Source: Candidatus Margulisiibacteriota bacterium (GTDB taxonomy: Bacteria; Margulisbacteria; WOR-1; O2-12-FULL-45-9; XYB2-FULL-48-7). From it: DNA of 64,000 nucleotides. Position numbers and translations under genes: made by a program. The notes beneath the pieces were generated by a model, which worked only from the letters and a program-made list of their open reading frames with translations, made no database searches and was not told the DNA's origin. Below, in pieces: positions 47,901 to 54,954 of this stretch. Each line of letters starts with the position of its first letter. Position 1 is the stretch's first letter. Where the stretch lies: contig JBAZTH010000001.1 in the NCBI GenBank assembly GCA_041661965.1, positions 1 to 64,000 of the forward strand. The letters run 5' to 3'.

Positions 47901-49179
47901 TGACCAGGATCTGGTATTCCGTTCCGTTGACCAGGAAAGCGGTGGTGGTGGAGAGGAAATGCTCACCCTTGATCGAGACAGAAACATTGGTCCCCCCCCA
48001 ATTGGCTGAATTTGGCGTGATCGAGGTGACGACCGGCGGGATCGCGCCGGGATTGCCGAGGTCGGAGTTAAGATTGAAAGACAAATAACTTCCATTGCCG
48101 CTATAAGTTGTCGCGAGCTTTAAACGATCGGGGGAGATCACCAACCCGTCATATTTTGAAGTGGTGGTATAGCTGTTGACATTGAGGGCGGTCACTTGGC
48201 CGCTGGCAGTTGGCAAATAAACCTTATAGAGCTTGGTCGAAGTTTCACTGGCGTTTTGGGCTTGGATGTAATAAAGATAGGTATTATCCGGAGTGACGTC
48301 AAAGCCGTTCCAGCCGTAGTTGGCGGTGACCCCTGACGGATTCTTGATGGTCGCCTTTTCGGTCAAGTAAGGGGAGGAAGTGCTGATGGTATAGATCTTG
48401 ACATCGCCGTCGGTCCCGTTGAGAGCGACGCAGAGCTTGTCGCCGGCGACCTTCAGGGAGGTTGGGACCTGCAGATCAAAGGAGGCGACCGGGTTGGCCG
48501 AGATCGTCCCGCCGGTGTTTTTATAAACAAGGAGTTCTTTTAAAGTGTCGGTTTCTTTGTTGGTGATGAAGATCAAATAATTGCCGCTGGCATCCGACTG
48601 GGAGACGGCAACGTCAAACAGCGGCCTGGTGATGTAGGACGTGTTGTAAATGTCGCCGGTGTGGGCCCAGGTCCCGTTCGTATTTTTAAAATAGTGGACC
48701 TTGCCGAGGTTCATATCGGCAACGAAGAGCATGTCCCCCTTGACCGCCATGCCGGCGAGTGAAGCGGAGCCTTCGGTGTTAATGTTGATATTCTGATAGG
48801 TGCCGGTTGGAACGCCGTTTGCCAGGGTATAAATCCTGACCTTAGATTGGGTCAAGTCGTTAATTGAAACAAATAACGAATTGCCGTCATCGGAAACTGC
48901 TAAACCGAAGACTTGGGCGGTAATGGAGATCCCGCTCAAAGAGAGGGTATTAGGGCTTGAAGACCAACCATTTGAATACTGATAGGTCTTAATTTGAGAA
49001 TAGACCCCTGTTTGGGCCGGGATCGGCGCGTTGTCTACGATGTACATTGCTTGATAGATGGGATTAACGGCGCTTTTAGCCGGGATGGTGACCGCTTCCG
49101 CCGCGCAAAAACCGCCGGTCAGCAAAAGCAGGCCGAGAATAAGCGACAGGGTCCCGAACGTCTTTCTGAAATTTTTCAT
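44905..49179 (-). CDS. Large secreted propeller/IPT/Ig protein with C-terminal tandem repeat
   Basis: The 1424-residue product has a signal peptide (ending GGFCAAEA). Residues about 40-380 look like a beta-propeller (VFGLAVSDDGNSLFVSINDL, TSLKVAGDKLCVALNGTDGD). IPT/TIG domains (about 390-475, 810-1080) surround a Big_5 Ig domain (VSSTTPAEGATGVASGATIK) and an Fn3-like part (PPNISDVYTQTPTLSWEGNG). An Fn3 domain (about 1090-1170) leads to two nearly identical 121-residue units (HN(V/I)GIGNK..., SWDGGLGQWISSVDDFGT). The FlgD-like tail of its neighbours is missing. Likely surface-exposed. It shares the operon 50116-41203. Confidence 0.8.
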   Translation of the reverse strand: MKNFRKTFGTLSLILGLLLLTGGFCAAEAVTIPAKSAVNPIYQAMYIVDNAPIPAQTGVYSQIKTYQYSNGWSSSPNTLSLSGISITAQVFGLAVSDDGNSLFVSINDLTQSKVRIYTLANGVPTGTYQNININTEGSASLAGMAVKGDMLFVADMNLGKVHYFKNTNGTWAHTGDIYNTSYITRPLFDVAVSQSDASGNYLIFITNKETDTLKELLVYKNTGGTISANPVASFDLQVPTSLKVAGDKLCVALNGTDGDVKIYTISTSSPYLTEKATIKNPSGVTANYGWNGFDVTPDNTYLYYIQAQNASETSTKLYKVYLPTASGQVTALNVNSYTTTSKYDGLVISPDRLKLATTYSGNGSYLSFNLNSDLGNPGAIPPVVTSITPNSANWGGTNVSVSIKGEHFLSTTTAFLVNGTEYQILVNEVLSSTMIDATIDTTQFDNATKTYALRLKNGTSQNELLSAFTINKTNQAPNAPTNLTQNPAFGNRTNANTITLGVKMSDPNNPDTLTPEFKIGAGSWVAGSAVSYSGTAVSGTKAVDISALADGNYNWSARVKDAAAAYSPESAPTSNPDFIIDRTPPKVSSTTPAEGATGVASGATIKIVFNEAMQTSVFNGAAATVKVGGTTIAHTESYDNATNTLTITPNAPGLMPGAAIKVTLYMNSANQNITDVAGNALDGDKDGVSEGYPADEFKLNFTIGGSNSAPNDFNKISPPNISDVYTQTPTLSWEGNGDPDAGDYVDHYYITVFDNITHTYSYYTVAGTQTFYTFTAPLTIGTNYSWYVDAFDKWGTVTHSLPSWSFVVKEVQAPTIDTVIPSAGEQGQTLNVEITGTGFYDQTAVDFSGTGITKNSTVFNSATKMTVNISIANNATLSARDVTVTNPGQTPVTKTGAFTIVAPAPAPTIGTIVPASGEQGQTLDVVINGSGFNLLTDVAFSGIIKDIQVNSVTFNNDAKVTANITISNLADTTYRNVTVINPGGKTATLANGFKVNEATPTPTIKSIAPNNGLRGENVSVTIVGDNFAAGATVRLTKIFQTNIDAIKVIVVSAKEITCELPLPALAAVGTWNVEVLQGSKSAVLTDGFTINSSGGTADVPLNLKAAKSGNDGLLTWEVPQAGEPTGGYRVYRGTSPTTITTQIGGDIPVGAHQLTDTGALLTSDSYYYVVKSFSGATESGPSNMAYILKTNITHNVGIGNKIIISLPYLNNYSTLADILEDINGIADITTGSGLITAPTKVGYIARLNPATQVYETVSWDGGLGQWISSVDDFGTANMESAPYVRGEGFEIEAMIDFTLQIAGGSDGNFTFALTHNIGIGNKNIISIPYENKYSTISDILEDINGIADITTGSGLITAPTKVGYIARLNPATQVYETVSWDGGLGQWISSVDDFGTTNMESAPCIKGEGFEIEIMTDLSWKPTL
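44930..45620 (-). repeat. 363-base tandem repeat inside the 1424-aa gene
   Basis: Two units about 363 bases apart (for example TGGCGCTGATTCCAT at 44971 and 45334) are almost identical over roughly 200 bases, with more drift at the edges. 363 is 121 codons, so copy number can change without a frameshift. Confidence 0.8.
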
Positions 49180-49183
49180 GTTT

Positions 49184-50116
49184 TTATTTCACCACCCTAA
49201 TAAGATAATAAACATTAAAAGCGTAGCCGCTGTAAGAGAGCCCTTCGGTGTTGACGGCGAAAGAAATTTTGCCGTTCCATTGGATGGAGCCGGAATTATA
49301 CATTGCCTGGTCTAAGGCAAATGAAGCCGGGGTGGTTTTGATGGCGGGGCCGGCATCAATTATTTCCGGGGCGCAACCAACGCCGACTTCGTTAGGGTTG
49401 GCATCAATGTCAAATTCCGGGGACTGCGACGGTTTTGTGCCGCCGTTGGAAATAAGGGAGGCAACTTCGGCTTTGGCCAGATAAAGCGGAATTATTTTGC
49501 GCGCTTCCGCCGGAATGAGATTGATTAAATAATTGCCGGCGGCGTCAACCCCAAGATTACAAATCCCGGGCCAGCAAGGATAGGTCGCCGTCGGGCTCTT
49601 ATTGGGATCGTCATAGAGGGTGGGGAGAACGGTCGAATCGGAGTAAATTTCGAAGCGGACCTCGCTGGCGTTCTGCAGGCCCGGCACGACGATAGGCTTG
49701 CCGTCGGCAGTTTCAACTTTAAAAGGGACTTCAACAAACTGGGTCTTGCCGATCATGGTGGCTTCATTATATAACCATCCGCTTTGAATTAGAATCCCAA
49801 TCGGCGGGTCTTGTTTGACCTCTTCAGAGACCGCGTCTGTTTGCGCGGCGGCTTCCGCCGGCAAAGCGTCCGTCCGGCCGCCGTCAAAAGTGTTAAAAGT
49901 CCCGGCGTCAAGGCCGTTTTCGAGTTGTTCCAGTCCGGGCGATCTTTCGTCCCCGCCGCCGCAAGCGGCCAGGTGAACCAGTCCGAGCGCGCCGGCAAAA
50001 CCGACGGTTCTCGTCGCCGTCCGCAAGAGAGAAGAGAAATGCTCTCTCGACGTCGCGTAAGTTCCCGGTCTAATTGTCGTCATTGTTCTGCTGGCTGGTC
50101 TGGTGCTGTGAATCAT
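49184..50116 (-). CDS. Lipoprotein of unknown function
   Basis: The 310-residue product has a long, Arg-rich N-terminus (MIHSTRPASRTMTTIRPGTY), then FAGALGLVHLAACGGGDERS with the lipobox LAAC. The body is beta-rich with SPxxDIDANPNEVGVGCAPE and no known signature. The long n-region resembles those of the lipoproteins at 34273 and 35062. AGGAGG lies eight bases before ATG 50116, and a sigma-28-like promoter is at 50183-50209. It leads the operon with 44905 and 41203; the gap to 49179 is four bases. Confidence 0.7.
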   Translation of the reverse strand: MIHSTRPASRTMTTIRPGTYATSREHFSSLLRTATRTVGFAGALGLVHLAACGGGDERSPGLEQLENGLDAGTFNTFDGGRTDALPAEAAAQTDAVSEEVKQDPPIGILIQSGWLYNEATMIGKTQFVEVPFKVETADGKPIVVPGLQNASEVRFEIYSDSTVLPTLYDDPNKSPTATYPCWPGICNLGVDAAGNYLINLIPAEARKIIPLYLAKAEVASLISNGGTKPSQSPEFDIDANPNEVGVGCAPEIIDAGPAIKTTPASFALDQAMYNSGSIQWNGKISFAVNTEGLSYSGYAFNVYYLIRVVK

Positions 50117-50182
50117 TTTATTTGCCTCCTGTAAAATGGGCGAGGGGCCATATGGCCGCGCGCTCCTGTTCCTTCCTTATAA

Positions 50183-50209
50183 TTATCGACATCCTCTGGG
50201 GGAAATTTC
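50183..50209 (-). promoter_or_regulatory. Sigma-28-like promoter of the lipoprotein/adhesin operon
   Basis: On the - strand GAAA (50209-50206), 17 bases, CGATAA (50188-50183), then TTATA. It begins right after the stop of the coiled-coil gene. Confidence 0.7.
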
Positions 50210-50211
50210 AG

Positions 50212-51840
50212 TTAATTTGGGACCGATGGTGAAAACGTGCAGAGCAGGTCCCTTTCGGTTTCGGCAACCCCGTCCTTTGCTCTGGAAAAAGTAGTGGCCA
50301 AAGCCGCCAAAGATTGGGCGATCGGTTGGGCCTGCCCGGTGATCTGTACTATTTCCCGCTTGATTTCCTCTTGCTCGGAAATTAAAGCGTCCCGGTCTCG
50401 GCGCAGCATAGTTAAGGAATCGAGCAGCGTCGCGACCGCTTCGGTTTTTTCTTTTTCCAATATTTGGGGGTCGTCCAATTTTAGTTTTCTTTTCAGCTCG
50501 TTTTCCAAAACAGCTAAAAACTCTTTCGCGTTTTGGATCTTTTTCTTTCTTTCGGGATCGAGCGTGAATTCTCCGCCGTTCTTTTCCAGGGCCGCGACCC
50601 GGTCTTTGGCCAATTGAATTCCCCGGTCCCTGACAGCGGCGGTGTCGAATAATTCCCGGGTGTTTTTGATCTGGTCGTCATAATCTTGTCTGGTTTGGGC
50701 GATTTGCGCTTCCCTGACGGAGATCGAAAAATCAAGCTCTTCAATGCTTTCCGCTTTATTATGCAAGTCTAAATTGGCTTTAGCGTAAGCGGCTTTGATC
50801 GTTTGCAGTTGGGCCTGCAATTCGGCGACCCCGTTGTTGATTAAAGCGGCAAGGTTTTCGATGGTAAAAGAAGGGGTCTTGGCAATTTCCACGGTTAGTT
50901 CGGCAATTGTCCGCGCTTGCTCCGCGGCTTGAGCGGTCGCGGTTTCAAGCTTAGCGGTCAGCTCGGCGATGGTCTTTCCCTGCGTTCGGTTGGCGGCGTA
51001 TAATTCTTCGATGCTTTCGGCGGTTGAAGCTTTGATCTTTTCCAGTTTAGCTTGCCAGGCTTGTTTTTCTTCGGTCAGCTTTTGTATTTGTTCTTCGACT
51101 TTTTGCGCGTGTACGGCTTGGGTAATCCTTTTCTCTTTGGTCTCCTGTTGAAGAGCCGTAAGGGCGGAAGCTAAACGATTAATCTCCCCTTGAGCTTTAA
51201 GGAGATCGGCGTTTAAGCTTGCGGTCGCCTGTTGACCGGTTTCCAGGGAGGCAATCTTCGCCCTTGCGTCCTTGAGTTCTTGAGCGACCGTTTCAAGACT
51301 TTGCAATTTGGTCCGAATGGTCTTATTATCATTTTCTAAATTGGCTATTTCTTGGCGTTTAGTGCCGAGTGAAACTTCCAACCGACGGGTGCGATCTTTT
51401 TCTTCAGAGAGGAGTCGTTCTTTTGCCTCAATTGCCTTTTTGGTGGATTCCTGGAGAGTGGTTAATTGGCCTTCGAGCTCGCCAACCTTTTGTTGCGCCG
51501 CCAGCAATTGCCGGCCCGGATTGGGGGGGGGCGGCGGCTGGACTGGCGGGAGTGGGCCTGGCGGTGGAACTGGCGGAGACGCCGACTGACCAGCCAGAGC
51601 CTCAAGATCGATCGGCGCGACGGCGGCCCCTTTTGGTAATGTGGGGACGATCTGTAGGAGCTGGGCTTGCAAAGCTTCGATCTCTAATTTGATGTCTGCA
51701 GGAACGGTGACCGCGCCCGAAGTAACCGGATTTATAACCCGATCGGTAATCGCTCTTAGGTCCGCTCTTACCTTGGCCTTGGGGAGCTGGGCTCTAATCG
51801 CATTAATTAAATTACGGTCGATTCTAATAGCTGTTGGCAT
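50212..51840 (-). CDS. Long coiled-coil protein with Pro-rich hinge
   Basis: The 542-residue product has no signal peptide. Residues 1-85 are a small folded region, 88-112 a Pro-rich hinge (SPPVPPPGPLPPVQPPPPPN), and 113-530 an almost unbroken coiled coil rich in Gln, Glu, Lys and Ala (LEGQLTTLQESTKKAIEAKE, LTAKLETATAQAAEQARTIA). Such proteins serve as scaffolds or spacers. It sits 15 bases behind the phosphatase gene and shares its transcript, so it may organise the kinase/phosphatase pair; this is inference. AAGGGG precedes the ATG. Confidence 0.7.
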   Translation of the reverse strand: MPTAIRIDRNLINAIRAQLPKAKVRADLRAITDRVINPVTSGAVTVPADIKLEIEALQAQLLQIVPTLPKGAAVAPIDLEALAGQSASPPVPPPGPLPPVQPPPPPNPGRQLLAAQQKVGELEGQLTTLQESTKKAIEAKERLLSEEKDRTRRLEVSLGTKRQEIANLENDNKTIRTKLQSLETVAQELKDARAKIASLETGQQATASLNADLLKAQGEINRLASALTALQQETKEKRITQAVHAQKVEEQIQKLTEEKQAWQAKLEKIKASTAESIEELYAANRTQGKTIAELTAKLETATAQAAEQARTIAELTVEIAKTPSFTIENLAALINNGVAELQAQLQTIKAAYAKANLDLHNKAESIEELDFSISVREAQIAQTRQDYDDQIKNTRELFDTAAVRDRGIQLAKDRVAALEKNGGEFTLDPERKKKIQNAKEFLAVLENELKRKLKLDDPQILEKEKTEAVATLLDSLTMLRRDRDALISEQEEIKREIVQITGQAQPIAQSLAALATTFSRAKDGVAETERDLLCTFSPSVPN

Positions 51841-51855
51841 TTTTTATCCCCTTAT

Positions 51856-54800
51856 TTATGACATTAATAGCTCCAGGATCTTGGTCCTGGCGGCTAGGCA
51901 TTGCATATTGATCCATTGGTCGGAGCCGTAACGTTGTTTGATCTCTGCCAGCCGGGTGTTCTCCTGGTTGACGATCGCTTCTTCTTCCGTGGTCAATTCG
52001 CCTTCGATGTCGGCCAGGGCGCCTAACGCTCGAAGGTAAGTTCTGACCGATTTAACATCATTAATATCATAGGCCGGCGCCAGAGCGAATCTGGTCGGTG
52101 GGGTCGGCGGTTCTGGTTGGGTAGTTTTGACCTTAACTCCGCGAGCGATCGAATCTGGTGTCAGACCGCCTTGCCCATTAAAGAAAAGCGGATCAGTGGA
52201 GGGGGCGAAACGATAGCCGCCGATCTCCTGCGGGCTGCGAATAACCATAAAATCTCGTTGGCCATTCGGATAATAATAAACGGTGTTATTGGCGACGATC
52301 CCTTCCCATTCCGCCGCCGGGGTGATCGAATAAACCATGCCATTGCCCAAAATTTCCAGTTGAGAGCCGACCGGCAGGTCGGTATAAGCGTTGAGACGGT
52401 CGGCGAGCTTGGTGGCATCGGCTGGGACCGTGATGACGAACGATTCGTTGTCTTTATTGATGTCCAGTTTCAAGCCGGCGCCGATCGTGAAATTACCCAA
52501 AACCAGATCGGCAGCCGGGGTAATACTTAGCGGCCGGCCGTTATTGAACTGAACGGTTGCTCCGGGTACGAAGTCGACCCCAAACAACGTGAGCGGTTGG
52601 TTGTATTTAATGGCGCTGATCGCCTGGTTCTCGTTTAGCCAGAACTGGGAACCGAGGGCGGCGTCATTCATTCTGTCCCCGATGATTATGCTGGCGATTT
52701 CTTTGCGCCCGTTATCAAAAATAATGGTTGAGCCGGCCGGGTATTCGTCATAAACCTGCGGATCGCTCTTATCAAAAACCCGAAGAGGGGCGGAAATTTT
52801 TATTTTTTCTAGGTCACCGTTAGGGGAAAATATGAGCCGACTGCCGTCCGGAACCGGTTCGGTGAAGTGGGGCAGGGTTAAGCTGCCGTAGAAAACCGCT
52901 ACGGTTAGTTTGCCGAGGTCGTAGGTTAAGCTGCTCTTAGCCTCATAATTGATCCCGCCGACATTTTTACTCTTGTTGCCTCCAAGCTTCAGCCTGATTG
53001 TGACCTTATCATCTTTAAAGCTCAAATTAGTCCGATGCGGATGAGAAAGACCGAACAGGATATGTTGGCCAAAAAGCTCGGCGCTGATCAATTTTCCTTT
53101 TTCATAAAACAGATAAGAACCGGTCTTGACGTCAAGGCCGGCGGGAAGGTGCCAGTTCTGGCCGAGTCGGGCGCCGGTCAATTCTTCCTGGTCGTCAACC
53201 CACAGCCTGGTGCCGGCGGGGAAATTGGTCCCAGCGATTAATTGGTCGGCCGCTAAACGGAACCCGGAGAGCTTGCCTTCCGGTGAAAAATAAACGGTCG
53301 TCCCGGCCGGGAAAAAGTCGCCGCGGAATTTTTTTAGTTCATTTAGTTCAACCGAGCGGAGCGTTGCGGCGTCATCGGCGTAATAGGTGGCGGTATCTTG
53401 CGCGATCCTGGTCGGGTTCTTTTCGCCCGGTAAAATCAGCTGAACGGCGGCTTTGGCGGCGGTCGGACGGAAGGTTATTCCCCCATTTTTATCGTCGACC
53501 AGGTCGGCGATAATGGCGGTCGCGTTGTCGCCTTCTTTTCCCGCGGCTTTCATGTAATCCAGGGCGGTTTCGGCCAACAGTCGCGCCCTCGCCGCTGCCG
53601 GGAGATGGGTGTTATTCCGCAGCAGGCCGCGGAGTTCGTCGAAGGGGATAAAACCGTGCAGACCGTCGGAAGACAACAGGACGGTGTCGCCCGGTCGTAA
53701 AGCGATTTGCCGATGGCTGATGTTTTCTTTTTGAGCGGCCAATCTGGCGTCGGGATCGGTCACCGTGGTTTGAGGCAGTAAACCAAGGGCGGTGGTAATA
53801 ACGTTGGTTGAGCCCGAGTCGGTCCTGGTGAATTCATGATAAGCGGCGGCGTCCGCCCCATTAAAACTATATTCGGAGTTTAGCTTTCCGTTGATGTATA
53901 AGTCCGGAACGTTTTTGTCGTTCCTATAGACCGCCGTGTGGAGATGATTGTCCGGGGTGATCAGGATCAAGTCCCCCTCGCGGAGAATATATAGCCTGGC
54001 ATCGCCGACCCAAGCGACTTGGGCGGTTTTTCCTTCAATAAAGAGAGTGGCGGCGGTCGCCCCCATCTTTTCTAAAGCAAGGTTTTTTGCCGCCCGGTCT
54101 TTTATCGCCTGATCGGTTAAGACCAGCGCTTCGGCCGCGTCGAACGGCTTGCGCGGCGATCGGCCGAGATAGGCTTGACGGGTTTTATGAGTGACGATAT
54201 CGGCCGCGGTCTCGCCGCCGTTATGCCCTCCTATTCCGTCAACCAACCGCAGGTAAAGCGACCGTGTTTTTTTCGGGCCGTCAATGTCGATCGCGGCGGC
54301 GTCTTCGTTGTTTTCACGCCCCCCGACCGAGCAGTAACCGCCCAACCCAAAACCAATATTTAAAGGAGTATAAAGGGCCCCTTTAGTTGTCGCGGCATGA
54401 GCCGGCATTTTCGGGGTTGCCAGCCGATAGAGGCCGGCAACCAACTTATAAGCCAGGTACGGCAACAACCAAATTGGACCGGACAAAATAAGGCCGGTCC
54501 ATTTGAGCATGGCTAACGCCCGGCCGGGATGCGCCGGCGCTGGTTTAACGGGGAGAGACGGCTTGACGGGGGCAGGTTGTGACAAGCCCGGGTTTTTGAC
54601 GGTCGGCGGTTCCGGCTCTTCCGGAAGAAAGTTTATAATGACCGACGCTTGCGGCGGCGGGTTAATTATTGGCGGCGTGGGCGGTAAAACCGGCGCAGGG
54701 TTAAGCTCCGCCAGTATTTGGGCAGAGAGCGTTCCGAGTGTCGGATGAGAGGTTAACGGCGATAACGCGTTGGTGATCGCCGTTTCATCGCAGATAACCC

Positions 54801-54954
54801 CTTTTTGGACCGCGGCCAGCAACTTTTGCGCGTTTTGAAGCCGGACCGCCGCCTCAACATTTCCTCTTTTATTAGTGATAAGAGATAAGAAGGTCCTTTC
54901 CGTTTTCTGAAGTTTGGCAAAAGATGGATGGGTTGTTGTTATTCTGGAGATCAT
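51856..54954 (-). CDS. PP2C-type Ser/Thr phosphatase with membrane anchor and C-terminal repeats
   Basis: The 1032-residue product has a helical start, a Pro-rich segment, a membrane stretch (WTGLILSGPIWLLPYLAYKL, about 150-175) and a PP2C domain (about 200-495). The metal-binding motifs are visible: NNEDA, LVDGIGGHNGGE, WVGDARLYIL, LLSSDGLHGF and GDNATAII. The C-terminal 500 residues are a series of beta repeats of the form YFSPEGKLSGFRLAADQLIA-GTNFPAGT, perhaps a propeller- or MORN-like stack. It should remove phosphates placed by the kinase at 54951, whose stop it overlaps by four bases (ATGA). Confidence 0.85.
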   Translation of the reverse strand: MISRITTTHPSFAKLQKTERTFLSLITNKRGNVEAAVRLQNAQKLLAAVQKGVICDETAITNALSPLTSHPTLGTLSAQILAELNPAPVLPPTPPIINPPPQASVIINFLPEEPEPPTVKNPGLSQPAPVKPSLPVKPAPAHPGRALAMLKWTGLILSGPIWLLPYLAYKLVAGLYRLATPKMPAHAATTKGALYTPLNIGFGLGGYCSVGGRENNEDAAAIDIDGPKKTRSLYLRLVDGIGGHNGGETAADIVTHKTRQAYLGRSPRKPFDAAEALVLTDQAIKDRAAKNLALEKMGATAATLFIEGKTAQVAWVGDARLYILREGDLILITPDNHLHTAVYRNDKNVPDLYINGKLNSEYSFNGADAAAYHEFTRTDSGSTNVITTALGLLPQTTVTDPDARLAAQKENISHRQIALRPGDTVLLSSDGLHGFIPFDELRGLLRNNTHLPAAARARLLAETALDYMKAAGKEGDNATAIIADLVDDKNGGITFRPTAAKAAVQLILPGEKNPTRIAQDTATYYADDAATLRSVELNELKKFRGDFFPAGTTVYFSPEGKLSGFRLAADQLIAGTNFPAGTRLWVDDQEELTGARLGQNWHLPAGLDVKTGSYLFYEKGKLISAELFGQHILFGLSHPHRTNLSFKDDKVTIRLKLGGNKSKNVGGINYEAKSSLTYDLGKLTVAVFYGSLTLPHFTEPVPDGSRLIFSPNGDLEKIKISAPLRVFDKSDPQVYDEYPAGSTIIFDNGRKEIASIIIGDRMNDAALGSQFWLNENQAISAIKYNQPLTLFGVDFVPGATVQFNNGRPLSITPAADLVLGNFTIGAGLKLDINKDNESFVITVPADATKLADRLNAYTDLPVGSQLEILGNGMVYSITPAAEWEGIVANNTVYYYPNGQRDFMVIRSPQEIGGYRFAPSTDPLFFNGQGGLTPDSIARGVKVKTTQPEPPTPPTRFALAPAYDINDVKSVRTYLRALGALADIEGELTTEEEAIVNQENTRLAEIKQRYGSDQWINMQCLAARTKILELLMS

